NCBI RefSeq assembly: GCF_013394305.1
Contig: NZ_AP019810.1
Coordinates: 930,001 to 994,000, forward strand
Reading direction: 5' to 3'
Length of the DNA stretch: 64,000 nucleotides
From: Enterococcus mundtii
GTDB lineage: Bacteria; Bacillota; Bacilli; Lactobacillales; Enterococcaceae
Positions 23,690-34,981 of this stretch are shown here, piece after piece. Made by a program: the position numbers and the translations under genes. The number at the start of each line of letters is the position of its first letter. The stretch's first letter is position 1. The notes under the pieces are model-generated. The model was given only the letters and a program-made list of their open reading frames with translations, was not told the origin of the DNA and ran no database searches.

Positions 23690-24322
23690 CTAAAATGTTC
23701 TGATTGATGTTCTAACCGGGGTAACAAGATAAGAATATTTAGATTCATCAATAGTAAAGACTGCCGGCCTGATTGGACTCGCCATTTTTACTGTCACATT
23801 ATCGACTGCATATCTTTCTTTAGCATCCATGAAAAATTCACAGCATTCTTTGATGTATTTCGCTGAAAAACAAATAGTAAATTTTTCCCCTATAATATTT
23901 GCATTTGCTGATATTTCTATGGGTTCTCCGTAATACATCTTGTCAGATTGATTTCTAAAGATAATTTTGTTTTCAAGTAATTCCCACTGAACAATTTCGT
24001 TAGCTTTTGTTCCTAGAGCTTTCATGATTCTAATTAATACTGACAAGCTGATAGTAATTTCTGTTCCAAAATCGCTAGGAATGAATCGACTTACATCTGG
24101 ATATACACCTTCTACAATTTGCATTGTAGTTAAATCTTGATTAAACTCTTTTTCCAGTGTATGAAATTGTTTAATCAGCAACATCCTGTGCGAATCTGTC
24201 ACACTTATGCTTCCGTCTGTTCCATAGTGTACACATTTTAATATTGGTCTTGAGTCAAAATTACTAGCTGCTCTTTTTAAATGTTTATTCAGATTTTTTA
24301 TCCCTTTAATTTGTTGAGTCAT
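23690..24322 (-). CDS. DNA polymerase sliding-clamp-like protein
   Basis: This 210-residue protein resembles DnaN domains. It has TDSHRMLLIK near residue 43, matching the clamp's TD-S-HRL motif. The C-terminal segment AVFTIDESKYSYLVTPVRT matches the beta-clamp end (P-x-x-I...YLI-x-PVR). It is little more than half the length of bacterial beta (about 370), so it may form two-domain subunits. It lies between the HNH nuclease and the initiator. Possibly a phage clamp or clamp decoy. Confidence 0.65.
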   Translation of the reverse strand: MTQQIKGIKNLNKHLKRAASNFDSRPILKCVHYGTDGSISVTDSHRMLLIKQFHTLEKEFNQDLTTMQIVEGVYPDVSRFIPSDFGTEITISLSVLIRIMKALGTKANEIVQWELLENKIIFRNQSDKMYYGEPIEISANANIIGEKFTICFSAKYIKECCEFFMDAKERYAVDNVTVKMASPIRPAVFTIDESKYSYLVTPVRTSIRTF

Positions 24323-24324
24323 TG

Positions 24325-25011
24325 TTATCCTCCAATATTTAACTTTTCGATTGTTTCCTGGTTTAATTTAATCCCTTTGATTTGGTACTTATTTTTAAAA
24401 TTAGTTACACCTAGTTGATGTTTTTCTGTGTGGTGTATTCTGCAAAGTCCTGCGTAAGTGTATTCTGAATGATCAATTTTCTTACGTTTTCGTCTACCCA
24501 ATGCTTTATCAAAATGATCAATGTCAGCTCCTGTTCTTCCACAGATACAACAGACTCTTTTCGTAATACACTTGTACAAGTAGTATTCTTGATTCGCTGG
24601 TAAAATCTCATAACCTTCTTTGAATGGAATATGATGTTCAAAGATGAAATCTAAGATGATATTTGCTAGGATGTTTACGTCACTTACAGTTGTATCCGAT
24701 TCGTCCTTGAGGCTTATTTTTCGCCCTGTGATACCTTCAAAACGAAAGTAGAAGAATTCCTTCCAGAAGTCCGTTGGTGTGCCTGTATCGATGAATATAT
24801 CCCCTATGAGCGCATAGATGAAATTTCTTTGCTGGGCTGTGAAGCGACGTGGATCAATAAAGCGAATTTCAATGATCCGATCACCTTCATAGCCTTCGTA
24901 CATTGTTCTTAAACGTTCGATGTTTACTTCTTCGTTGATTGTTGCGGCAATGTCTTTTCCTTTGAACTTTCTAAGAACTGCTGAATAGGAATCGATTAAT
25001 GAATTAAACAC
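24325..25011 (-). CDS. putative HNH nuclease (HNHc_6 type)
   Basis: This 228-residue protein starts at GTG. The C-terminal part holds a zinc-type HNH motif: CCICG, then DIDHFDKALGRRKRKKIDHSEY, then CRIHHTEKHQLG. The family is encoded beside single-strand annealing proteins in phage recombination modules. It probably acts as a nuclease in recombination or replication. Confidence 0.82.
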   Translation of the reverse strand: MFNSLIDSYSAVLRKFKGKDIAATINEEVNIERLRTMYEGYEGDRIIEIRFIDPRRFTAQQRNFIYALIGDIFIDTGTPTDFWKEFFYFRFEGITGRKISLKDESDTTVSDVNILANIILDFIFEHHIPFKEGYEILPANQEYYLYKCITKRVCCICGRTGADIDHFDKALGRRKRKKIDHSEYTYAGLCRIHHTEKHQLGVTNFKNKYQIKGIKLNQETIEKLNIGG

Positions 25012-25016
25012 TTATT

Positions 25017-25691
25017 TCACTTCTTCTTACTTAATTCATTTCGTTTTTTAGCAATTGCTCTTTCCATCAATCCGCATTGTTCATAAGTTAAATCCTCAAG
25101 AGCATTTACTTTCTCAGCAATTAGATTCCGTTTAACAGTCTGTTCGTTAACAAATTCGATTAATGTAGGCACCATGTCTTCGCCCATTTCTCCATTAAAG
25201 TTATTAATTATTTCTTCAAGCATATTCAATTTTTTTGTATCAATTTTTGGTGGAGCTGGAATATCTTCCCCTTGATAAACGTGTAATCCTAACCCATGGA
25301 GAGCTAAAGCTTTAACAAAACAACGCTTAACCGAGTTATTAATCTGACTTGCATCCGGTTTAGCAATTGGCTTATTGTTGTAATCTGTCACCGGGAAAAG
25401 TTCTGTCTCAGTCCTGCCTCTTAGCGTGACAGACACAGATACATAAGTTCCTGTTTCATCTGTCAAATAAGGTTTGTACTCTTCAACCAGAAAGTCTTGG
25501 TGCGTTCCTGAAACTACTCTGTAATGTTTATACTCGTTTATGGTTACTGTTGCCTCTGGATCGTCCTTTTTCATCATCTCCCACGCTCGTGCCCATGACA
25601 GATAATCAAACTTGCCCTTCTTCTTTAGAGACTTATTGAGTTTTCTACTAAATAGCTTTTCAAAATTTGTAGTTTCATTCGTTTCGCTCAT
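25017..25691 (-). CDS. single-strand annealing protein (Sak/DUF1071 type)
   Basis: This 224-residue protein has ATG 25691 (MSETNETTN) as the preferred start; the longer frame begins within the gene upstream. The motif KFDYLSWARAWEMMKKDDPEA and the end of the core (INNSVKRCFVKALALHGLGLHVYQGED) are diagnostic of the DUF1071 annealase group. It anneals complementary ssDNA for phage recombination, probably with the HNH nuclease downstream. Confidence 0.85.
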   Translation of the reverse strand: MSETNETTNFEKLFSRKLNKSLKKKGKFDYLSWARAWEMMKKDDPEATVTINEYKHYRVVSGTHQDFLVEEYKPYLTDETGTYVSVSVTLRGRTETELFPVTDYNNKPIAKPDASQINNSVKRCFVKALALHGLGLHVYQGEDIPAPPKIDTKKLNMLEEIINNFNGEMGEDMVPTLIEFVNEQTVKRNLIAEKVNALEDLTYEQCGLMERAIAKKRNELSKKK

Positions 25692-26025
25692 CGAATACCG
25701 CCTCCAGATCAGCAATGTATTTTTTCCCTTGCCCGTAGTATGAGATATCGATCAAATTTCCCCTCTCGTACTCTTCAAGTGCATCAATCAAGCCATCTTC
25801 GATGACGTAGATATATTCTGGTTTATTTGAATGTTTTGATAGATGGATAAGATAGATATGATCCCAAAGACTCACAAAGTTACCCAGATCATCTTGATCA
25901 CATGCTAGTTCTTCATCCGTCAAAAGATTTCGTCTAATTTTCCGGTTATTTGCTTCCTTAATATTCGTTTTTCCCCAATCAGGATTAGTTAAATATTCAT
26001 CTAAAGTGGAAAGTTCATTATTCAT
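25675..26025 (-). CDS. hypothetical acidic phage protein
   Basis: This 116-residue, Asp/Glu-rich protein overlaps the annealase start by 17 nt. The sequence (ELACDQDDLGNFVSLWDHIYLI...) shows no known motif. Its place before the annealase suggests a recombination accessory role or an anti-host protein; this is inference. Confidence 0.55.
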   Translation of the reverse strand: MNNELSTLDEYLTNPDWGKTNIKEANNRKIRRNLLTDEELACDQDDLGNFVSLWDHIYLIHLSKHSNKPEYIYVIEDGLIDALEEYERGNLIDISYYGQGKKYIADLEAVFDERNE

Positions 26026-26082
26026 ATGCTAAAATCTCCTTAGATATGTTTAGTTTGTGACTCATTGCTTTGGTCGGCTGAG

Positions 26083-26247
26083 TCACTTTTTTTGTATCTT
26101 TTCTCCACACTTTGGACAATACGGTCCATCCCATGGATGATACTGCTGTAGTAAATTATTGTTAAAACGTAATGTGTAGCGACAATCCGGACAATAAAAA
26201 ACATGTCTGTAAAATAGATACTCTTTTATTTTTTGTCTTAGTCTCAT
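26083..26247 (-). CDS. small zinc-ribbon protein
   Basis: This basic 54-residue protein has CPDC (residue 19) and CPKC (residue 44), a two-knuckle zinc ribbon. ATG 26247 overlaps the stop of the gene upstream (ATGA) and has AGGAG 6 nt before it. Likely a small nucleic-acid or protein-binding factor. Confidence 0.65.
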   Translation of the reverse strand: MRLRQKIKEYLFYRHVFYCPDCRYTLRFNNNLLQQYHPWDGPYCPKCGEKIQKK

Positions 26248-26369
26248 TTGATCTCCTGCCATTTCTTTTGTTTATTGATTACCTGTTGACTTAAGAAAGT
26301 TGACTTATTGTCATACCACCATCGATCAACAATCACCTTTCCTTTTTTCAAAGCTTCTTTTCGTTTCAT
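26244..26369 (-). CDS. hypothetical small basic protein (41 residues)
   Basis: MKRKEALKKGKVIVDRWWYDNK... with GGAG 6 nt upstream of ATG 26369. It overlaps the zinc-ribbon gene by 4 nt and the membrane protein gene by 44 nt in another frame. Confidence 0.5.
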   Translation of the reverse strand: MKRKEALKKGKVIVDRWWYDNKSTFLSQQVINKQKKWQEIK

Positions 26370-26511
26370 ATGTTCTCCTTTCCTTGGAATCTAATAGGTT
26401 CATCAAAACCATTAAACTTGCGAAAATACTCCCTCCCACTACGCTGTAGTGCGCTACTAGTACGAGTAAACCTAAAATGACTCCGATAAAAAGCGTGTCT
26501 GTCTTTTTCAT
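26326..26511 (-). CDS. small membrane protein (61 residues)
   Basis: Two hydrophobic segments (IGVILGLLVLVAHYSVVGGSIFASLMVLM) and a basic tail. ATG 26511 overlaps the stop of the gene upstream by 4 nt. The 3' 44 nt overlap the next small gene. Function unknown. Confidence 0.5.
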   Translation of the reverse strand: MKKTDTLFIGVILGLLVLVAHYSVVGGSIFASLMVLMNLLDSKERRTYETKRSFEKRKGDC

Positions 26512-26696
26512 AGTCTTATCTCCCTATTTTTAATTTCTAACTTGCGTAAATCTTCAAGCTCCATCGCAATCAGCTCTGCTTGTCTATCTGAAAGCTCATC
26601 GGCTTTTCTGAGTGCTGCACGATCATCTTGTAATTCTTTTCTACGTAGCCTAATAAGATTGAGAATTTGATGTTCTTGTTGTACTGTATAAGTCAT
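26508..26696 (-). CDS. hypothetical helical protein (62 residues)
   Basis: ATG 26696, with GGAGGT 6 nt upstream. The sequence is a likely coiled coil (RLRRKELQDDRAALRKADEL). It lies in the early operon after the antirepressor gene. No family is recognised. Confidence 0.55.
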   Translation of the reverse strand: MTYTVQQEHQILNLIRLRRKELQDDRAALRKADELSDRQAELIAMELEDLRKLEIKNREIRL

Positions 26697-26707
26697 CAAC
26701 TTACCTC

Positions 26708-27466
26708 CTATACATCCTCATTCAAAAATTTATTTATAAAGTATTGCTGTCCTTTACCAGTAACAAGAGGCGTGAACTTTGTCACTAACTCACCTTGAGA
26801 ATTCGTGCGTACATGCTCCCTCACGTCCATAATTCCTAAATCCATAGAACGTTGCGTTGGTTGATTCTTACGTCGTCCGTCTCGACAAAGATAACCATTC
26901 TCTCTTAACCAAATGAACAAACGATTTTGCCCAATATTTATACCGTTTTGTTTTAGAATCGTTGCTAATTCTTTAATCAAACATGAATTAACGCTACCTC
27001 TTACTGCATCTGAGAATAATGCTTTAGGTTGCATTTCTTGGATAACCAAATCTTTTTGTTTTAGTTGTTCACCTGCTTGTAACAACAGATCTGCTAGTGA
27101 ATTTGGATTGTGTGTAATCTCATACGCTTTTTGATCGGTTAGGTATGCGCCGTTCTTTCTAATTGATGGTAGAACTTCACTCGTTACCCATCTTTTAAAT
27201 TTTTTGGCATTCGGAAGTTTAGACTTTAGAATAAGGCTATATAAACCTGACTCATTGATTACAATCATGTTTTGCTTTCCACCAAGGGGGCCCTGAATTG
27301 GGGCATCCTGCTTGTCTTCGTCGTCTACGTGAATCGAAATAGCATTCCTGGGCTTTGAGTAACCTAGCACTTCAGCTATATCTTTCCCAACAAAATATGG
27401 GTCATCATTTATTAAAACTGTCCGAACATCTTTTTTTTCGAAATTAAAAATTTGCGGTTTATTCAT
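26708..27466 (-). CDS. BRO-family phage antirepressor
   Basis: This 252-residue protein has two domains. The N-terminal BRO-N domain (residues 1-110) includes VGKDIAEVLGYSKPRNAI, NESGLYSLIL and FKRWVTSEVLPSIRKNGAY. The C-terminal ANT/KilAC domain (about 140-252) includes RLFIWLRENGYL and GQQYFINKF. Such proteins counter the CI repressor or regulate the switch. The gene is early in the lytic operon, consistent with that role. Confidence 0.9.
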   Translation of the reverse strand: MNKPQIFNFEKKDVRTVLINDDPYFVGKDIAEVLGYSKPRNAISIHVDDEDKQDAPIQGPLGGKQNMIVINESGLYSLILKSKLPNAKKFKRWVTSEVLPSIRKNGAYLTDQKAYEITHNPNSLADLLLQAGEQLKQKDLVIQEMQPKALFSDAVRGSVNSCLIKELATILKQNGINIGQNRLFIWLRENGYLCRDGRRKNQPTQRSMDLGIMDVREHVRTNSQGELVTKFTPLVTGKGQQYFINKFLNEDV

Positions 27467-27484
27467 TATGTTGCCTCCATCATT

Positions 27485-27793
27485 TTAATAATCGGGTAAA
27501 TCATCGAACAATCGTTTTAAAAATGGTCGAATATTTTCGGCATCGAAGATCCATTTGCCATCTGTATCTTTTTTTGCTAACTTGTTTTTCCTAACATATG
27601 GATCATCAACAATGTATTCCATTATCCACGCTCGTTTTCTACGAGTAATTTTTTCCATGTCAGCAATAGTTAAAAACTGTGGTCGTAAATACTGTTCGAA
27701 CAATTCTTTGAGGTATGTGTCTGCATATTCTTTCCAGTAAGCGTCATTAACCTGAATATCCACCGTCACTGACTGTTTTTGTTGTGGAAACAT
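27485..27793 (-). CDS. DUF771 family protein
   Basis: This 102-residue protein reads DIQVNDAYWKEYADTYLKEL, then FLTIADMEKITRRKRAWIMEYIVDDPYV, the DUF771 pattern found at the start of early operons in Gram-positive phages. It may bind DNA through a short winged helix. It directly follows the Cro-like gene. Confidence 0.8.
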   Translation of the reverse strand: MFPQQKQSVTVDIQVNDAYWKEYADTYLKELFEQYLRPQFLTIADMEKITRRKRAWIMEYIVDDPYVRKNKLAKKDTDGKWIFDAENIRPFLKRLFDDLPDY

Positions 27794-27796
27794 AGA

Positions 27797-28000
27797 TTAC
27801 GCCCCCTTTACTATTGCAATCTGTAAATCGTTGGCAATTTTACGTTTGTATTCCTGGGCTTTAGGGCCTTTTTGAACACCTTCTACAATTTGCTTGGCGT
27901 ATGTCGGTGAAGTTCCGATTAATTCGCCAAGGTATTTCCAGGTTTTATCTTGACGTTTCATTTGAATCAGGACCATTTCATGAAAATCTTCAATGACCAT
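27797..28000 (-). CDS. Cro-like helix-turn-helix regulator
   Basis: This 67-residue protein has a central HTH (WKYLGELIGTSPTYAKQIVEG). It is the first gene of the leftward early operon, opposite the repressor gene, where Cro sits. GAGGTGACGTT precedes the ATG. It probably represses the lysogeny promoter. It is an atypical, short member. Confidence 0.65.
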   Translation of the reverse strand: MVIEDFHEMVLIQMKRQDKTWKYLGELIGTSPTYAKQIVEGVQKGPKAQEYKRKIANDLQIAIVKGA

Positions 28001-28060
28001 AACGTCACCTCATTTCTCATATATTTAAGCTAGAAATATAGCTAGAAATTAAACTAATTA

Positions 28061-28088
28061 TTGACATTTTTAAACTATAGTGTAAAAT
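28061..28088 (+). promoter_or_regulatory. + strand promoter toward the repressor
   Basis: TTGACA (28061-28066), 16 nt, TAAAAT (28083-28088). Predicted start is near 28095, leaving a leader of about 210 nt before the repressor start. Confidence 0.65.
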
Positions 28089-28220
28089 AAAACCATAGCT
28101 AAATAAGACTGAAAAAAAGCCTATAAATCAGTATTTCTAAGTTTGCCGACCTCGAAATTTTTTGATTTTTATTGGTACTATTTAGTTTTGTTTCTAGCTA
28201 AATAACTAGCTTATGAACAC

Positions 28221-28249
28221 AGTATATTAGACTATAGATTAATTGTCAA
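28221..28249 (-). promoter_or_regulatory. - strand early lytic promoter
   Basis: On -, TTGACA (28244-28249), 17 nt, TATACT (28221-28226). It transcribes the Cro-like gene and the early operon, and faces the + promoter. Confidence 0.7.
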
Positions 28250-28305
28250 ATTAATTTTAATCAAAAGTTTAATCGTCTGTGTTCTCTATTGAGGAGAATC
28301 TTGAG

Positions 28306-28641
28306 ATGACGGTATTTGATAGAGTAAAAAAACTAGCTGATAAACAAGGAATTTCTATAAATACTTTAGAAGAACGAACTGGATTCAGTAAAAATTACTT
28401 GTACTCTTGGAAGAAAAAAGTACCTAGTGGCAATAATCTAAAAGTTATCGCTGACTACTTCGGCGTAACAACTGACTACCTATTAGGACGCACAGACAAC
28501 CCTAATCCGATACAGGAACGTGTGCCTGACGATTTAGACAAGATGCTCGACAACGCTATGACTTTTGGTGGTAAACCACTAACCGAGATAGATAGAGCGG
28601 CAATTCGCGCTTATATAGAAGGTAGACAAAGTTCGAAGTGA
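28306..28641 (+). CDS. CI-like repressor
   Basis: This 111-residue protein has an XRE-type HTH in its N-terminal 65 residues (GISINTLEERTGFSKNYLYSWKK... VIADYFGVTTDYLLGR). ATG 28306 is chosen for GAGGAG 9 nt upstream. The C-terminal half is short, with no LexA/S24 protease domain, so control may be through the ImmA-type peptidase encoded next, as in ICEBs1-type switches. Confidence 0.82.
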   Translation: MTVFDRVKKLADKQGISINTLEERTGFSKNYLYSWKKKVPSGNNLKVIADYFGVTTDYLLGRTDNPNPIQERVPDDLDKMLDNAMTFGGKPLTEIDRAAIRAYIEGRQSSK

Positions 28642-28650
28642 GGTGAGTGT

Positions 28651-29055
28651 ATGCAGTTATTAGAAACGGTACTTAATGAATGTGGCGTAGGTATTGCTTA
28701 TGTTGAAATGGAATCAGATGGCTGCTATATCGAAGAAGAGCATATTATCTTCGTTAACTGCAGCCTCTCGCAAGAAGACAAAAGAAAAACAATTTATCAT
28801 GAAATAAAGCATGTTGTAGATCACAAAGAATTTATTGAGCTCTACAAGATATTTTATTTCAGAACTAAAATGGAATATGAAGCTGATCGATTTATGATTG
28901 AGAATTTACTCTACGATTTTTTATCTGAATGTCATATCGATCCATATCAAATAAACATTTTTTCATTTATGGACTACTATGAACTAGATTACAATTGCGA
29001 ATCTACTATCAGAAATCTTATTTTAGAAATGGTAAGAAACGAAGTTGCAGTTTAA
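28651..29055 (+). CDS. ImmA/IrrE family metallopeptidase
   Basis: This 134-residue protein has the zinc motif YHEIKHVVDH (HExxH form) near residue 50 and a third-ligand region MEYEADRF near residue 75. The gene follows the repressor by 10 nt. In related elements the peptidase cleaves the repressor to start induction. That fits the lack of an autocleavage domain in the repressor here. Confidence 0.85.
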   Translation: MQLLETVLNECGVGIAYVEMESDGCYIEEEHIIFVNCSLSQEDKRKTIYHEIKHVVDHKEFIELYKIFYFRTKMEYEADRFMIENLLYDFLSECHIDPYQINIFSFMDYYELDYNCESTIRNLILEMVRNEVAV

Positions 29056-29108
29056 TTATTATTTTTTTGCCTGAAAAACGAACATACATTCTTGAAAAGG
29101 GATTCATT

Positions 29109-29291
29109 ATGCCCGAAAAAAATTTGACTATACCAAACGTTTTTTTACTACAGAATGAAGCAAAATTTAATATTGACATGGATAACTACTTAAATTTAAT
29201 ACTAACAAATGATGTTTTGTCTCAAATAGAAATATCCGAAGGAGATATTGCGTTAGTAAAAAAACAACAGGCTTTCAAGATAAAGAGTTAG
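29109..29291 (+). CDS. hypothetical small acidic protein
   Basis: A 60-residue protein ([20 protein letters not shown]...[15 protein letters not shown]), with AAGGGA upstream. It lies between the peptidase and the integrase in the lysogeny operon. No family is recognised. Confidence 0.5.
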   Translation: MPEKNLTIPNVFLLQNEAKFNIDMDNYLNLILTNDVLSQIEISEGDIALVKKQQAFKIKS

Positions 29292-29334
29292 CAGTGTTAG
29301 AGTCCTAGAATGTCTAAGAAAGGTGTTGATTATC

Positions 29335-30507
29335 ATGGCTAGTATCAAGCAACAAGAAAACGGAAAGTGGCGTTTTCGTATTCGATATAAAGATAACGGA
29401 AAATTTAGAGAAGTTTCGAAAAGTGGGTTTAGAACAAAGAGGGATGCACAAGCTGCGGCAAATGAACTTGAAAGACAATATAATAACGGTATTCAGATTG
29501 GAGCTAATAACATATTGATGGCCGACTATTTGGAGGACTGGCTCGAAATTTACAAAAAACCAAATATCAAACAATCAACTTATCTTAGGTTAGAACGTTC
29601 CATAAGACTTCATATATTACCTACGTTTGGAATGATGAGTTTAAAGGAAATAACCCGTACAGATATTGTTAAGTGGGTAAATGACCTAGACACAACAAAG
29701 CAACAATCAAGAAACACAATTCGATCAAATCTAAATGTGTTACACGATGCATTAGAGACTGCAGTCTATGAACTCAACTATCTTGAAAAAAATGTTGCCA
29801 AAAAAATAAAACTCCCAACCGCTAAAGAAGAACAGAAATTGAAATTCTATTCTAAAAATGAGCTTGCTCAAATGTTAGAATACTTATCCTCTTATAAATT
29901 AGGTAAATACGCTCATTCTATTCAATATTACGTCTTATTCTACCTGTTAGCGAGTACTGGTCTCCGATTAGGCGAAGCTTTGGCGTTAGAGTGGTCAGAT
30001 ATTGACGGAGATAAATTATCAGTAAACAAATCACTATCTTACGATGATCATAACAATTCCATAATTACGCCACCTAAATCAAAAACAAGTATTCGTACGA
30101 TCAAAATTGATGATCGTCTTGTTCACCTGCTAAAAAAACATAAAATAAACAAGAATGAATGTATTTTGAGGTATCGGTCATACGATAGCCCAATAAATGA
30201 ATCTATAGTATTTTCAAACGAAAACGGCAACTATTTGCGCCATTCAGTTGTTAGAGAATTTTTCTATAAAACATGTGAACGTGCGAATGTCCCTGTACTT
30301 TCCCCTCATGCTTTGCGGCATAGCCATGCAGTACATTTACTAGAATCCGGGGCAAACATAAAGTATGTCAGTACTCGACTTGGGCACAGCACTATAAGTG
30401 TGACTGCTGACATTTATATGCACATTACAGAAAAAATCGAAGATGGTTCTTTAAAACTCTACCAAAACTATATGAACGAAAAAGGAGCACTCAAAGAGCA
30501 CTCCTAA
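29335..30507 (+). CDS. int: tyrosine integrase
   Basis: This 390-residue phage integrase has ATG 29335, chosen with AAGGTG at 9 nt. The N-terminal AP2-like arm-binding domain includes [12 protein letters not shown]. An SAM-like core-binding domain follows. The catalytic domain has R in TGLRLGEAL, then H-x-x-R in HALRHSHA, then GH in LGHS, then the tyrosine in TADIYMH. The gene lies at the chromosome-prophage junction, as expected. Confidence 0.95.
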   Translation: MASIKQQENGKWRFRIRYKDNGKFREVSKSGFRTKRDAQAAANELERQYNNGIQIGANNILMADYLEDWLEIYKKPNIKQSTYLRLERSIRLHILPTFGMMSLKEITRTDIVKWVNDLDTTKQQSRNTIRSNLNVLHDALETAVYELNYLEKNVAKKIKLPTAKEEQKLKFYSKNELAQMLEYLSSYKLGKYAHSIQYYVLFYLLASTGLRLGEALALEWSDIDGDKLSVNKSLSYDDHNNSIITPPKSKTSIRTIKIDDRLVHLLKKHKINKNECILRYRSYDSPINESIVFSNENGNYLRHSVVREFFYKTCERANVPVLSPHALRHSHAVHLLESGANIKYVSTRLGHSTISVTADIYMHITEKIEDGSLKLYQNYMNEKGALKEHS

Positions 30508-30516
30508 ATTTTTTTA
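30484..30516 (+). terminator. terminator overlapping the integrase end
   Basis: GGAG-CA-CTC-AAA-GAG-CA-CTCC with an internal loop, then AAATTTTTTTATT. It spans the integrase stop codon. Confidence 0.55.
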
Positions 30517-30592
30517 TTATTTTTGTGGCAAATTTGTGGCAAATGTCAATCACCCACTCCATGAAAAGCTTGAAATCATTGGTAATTTAACC
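30517..30592. other. prophage right junction (att region) with integrase-arm-like repeats
   Basis: Two copies of TTTGTGGCAAA (about 30521 and 30533) lie just after the integrase, a position typical of arm-type binding sites. The chromosome (sufB stop at 30593) begins within 60 nt. The exact att core cannot be set because the other prophage end lies outside the window. No native terminator for sufB is visible here. Confidence 0.55.
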
Positions 30593-31984
30593 TTAACCAA
30601 CGCTGCCTTCCATCTCATAACTAATCAACCGATTCAACTCTACCGCATATTCCATCGGTAGTTCTTTTGTGAATGGTTCGACGAAGCCCATGACGATCAT
30701 TTCTGTGGCTTCAGATTCGGTCAAGCCGCGGCTCATGAGGTAGTAAAGTTGTTCTTCTGAGATTTTGGAGACTTTTGCTTCGTGTTCCAACGAAACTTGG
30801 CTGTTGTGGATCTCGTTGAATGGAATGGTATCAGATTTGGACCATTCGTCCATGATGATGGTATCACATTCGATATGGGAGATCGAGCCGGCGCTGTCTT
30901 TTCCAAAGGTGACTTGGCCTCGGTAGTTTACTTCGCCGCCGTCTTTTGAAATTGATTTTGAGACGATCGAGCTTGAAGTGTTTGGTGCATTATGGATCAT
31001 TTTTGCGCCTGTGTCTTGGATTTGGTTGGCTCCGGCAAATGCGATGGATAGCATGGTGCCTCGTGCGCCTCGTCCGTCTAAGTAGACACTTGGGTATTTC
31101 ATGGTTGTTTTGGCTCCTAAGTTGCCGTCAATCCATTCAACAGTTGCGCCTTCGTAGGCTTTTGCTCGTTTGGTTACGAGGTTATAGACGTTGTCTGACC
31201 AGTTTTGAATCGTTGTATAGCGGCAGTAGCCGTCTTTACGGGTAAAGATTTCCACGATGGCTGCGTGTAGGCTGTTGCTTGAATAGGTTGGTGCAGTACA
31301 GCCTTCGACATAGTGGATGCTGGCGCCTTCGTCCACGATGATCAACGTACGTTCGAATTGGCCGGTGTTTTCGGCGTTGATTCGGAAGTAGGTTTGTAAT
31401 GGGACATCGACTTTGACGCCTTTTGGTACATAGATAAACGTACCTCCAGACCAAACGGCTGAGTTTAGTGCGGCTAGTTTATTATCTGTTGGTGGCACGA
31501 GTTTTGAAAAGTATTCTTTGAATAGTTCAGGATACTCTTTCAATGCAGAATCTGTGTCGGTAAAGACGATGCCGAGTTTTTCGAATTCGTCTTTCATATT
31601 GTGGTATACGACTTCTGATTCGTATTGGGCTGAAGCGCCGGCTAAATAAGCACGTTCGGCTTCTGGAATACCGATTCGTTCAAAGGTTTCTTTGATTTTT
31701 TCTGGTACGTCATCCCAATCGCGAGCAGGTCGGTCACTTGGTTTTTGGTAATATTTGATGGCATTGAAATCAATGTCAGATAAGTCTGGTCCCCAGTCTT
31801 GCATAGGCATTTTGTTGAATGCTTCCAGAGATTTCAAACGAAACTCCAACATCCATTCTGGTTCTTCTTTGATTCGTGACATTTCTCGAACGACTTCTTC
31901 GGTCAAGCCTTCTCCTGTACTAAAAACGGGTTCCACATCGTCGTGGAAGCCAAATTTATATTCTTCTAATTCTGGTACGCCCAT
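30593..31984 (-). CDS. sufB: SufB, Fe-S cluster scaffold protein
   Basis: This 463-residue protein is the core of the SufBCD scaffold where [4Fe-4S] clusters form. ATG 31984 is chosen with AAGGAG 7 nt upstream, so the N-terminal extension to 32011 is rejected. Conserved stretches include [25 protein letters not shown] and the C-terminal [12 protein letters not shown]. It is last in sufC-D-S-U-B, and the prophage begins about 60 nt beyond its stop. Confidence 0.97.
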   Translation of the reverse strand: MGVPELEEYKFGFHDDVEPVFSTGEGLTEEVVREMSRIKEEPEWMLEFRLKSLEAFNKMPMQDWGPDLSDIDFNAIKYYQKPSDRPARDWDDVPEKIKETFERIGIPEAERAYLAGASAQYESEVVYHNMKDEFEKLGIVFTDTDSALKEYPELFKEYFSKLVPPTDNKLAALNSAVWSGGTFIYVPKGVKVDVPLQTYFRINAENTGQFERTLIIVDEGASIHYVEGCTAPTYSSNSLHAAIVEIFTRKDGYCRYTTIQNWSDNVYNLVTKRAKAYEGATVEWIDGNLGAKTTMKYPSVYLDGRGARGTMLSIAFAGANQIQDTGAKMIHNAPNTSSSIVSKSISKDGGEVNYRGQVTFGKDSAGSISHIECDTIIMDEWSKSDTIPFNEIHNSQVSLEHEAKVSKISEEQLYYLMSRGLTESEATEMIVMGFVEPFTKELPMEYAVELNRLISYEMEGSVG

Positions 31985-31988
31985 TTGC

Positions 31989-34967
<2,979 letters not shown>

Positions 34968-34981
34968 AGATGTGCTCCTCC

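Larger units (their letters stand above)
28029..28249. promoter_or_regulatory. lysis/lysogeny switch region with operator-like repeats
   Basis: Repeats here include GCTAGAAAT at 28029 and 28041, the inverse TTTCTAGC near 28191, TAGCTA elements, and ACTATAG at 28074 and 28231, each close to a promoter. They are candidate CI/Cro operators. The two promoters listed separately point toward each other across about 115 nt. The region 28001-28305 contains no other gene. Confidence 0.6.

Noticed and set aside
1-30592. Possible tRNA genes in the prophage gaps
   Set aside because: I found no cloverleaf with a TTCGAATC-type T arm in any non-coding gap.
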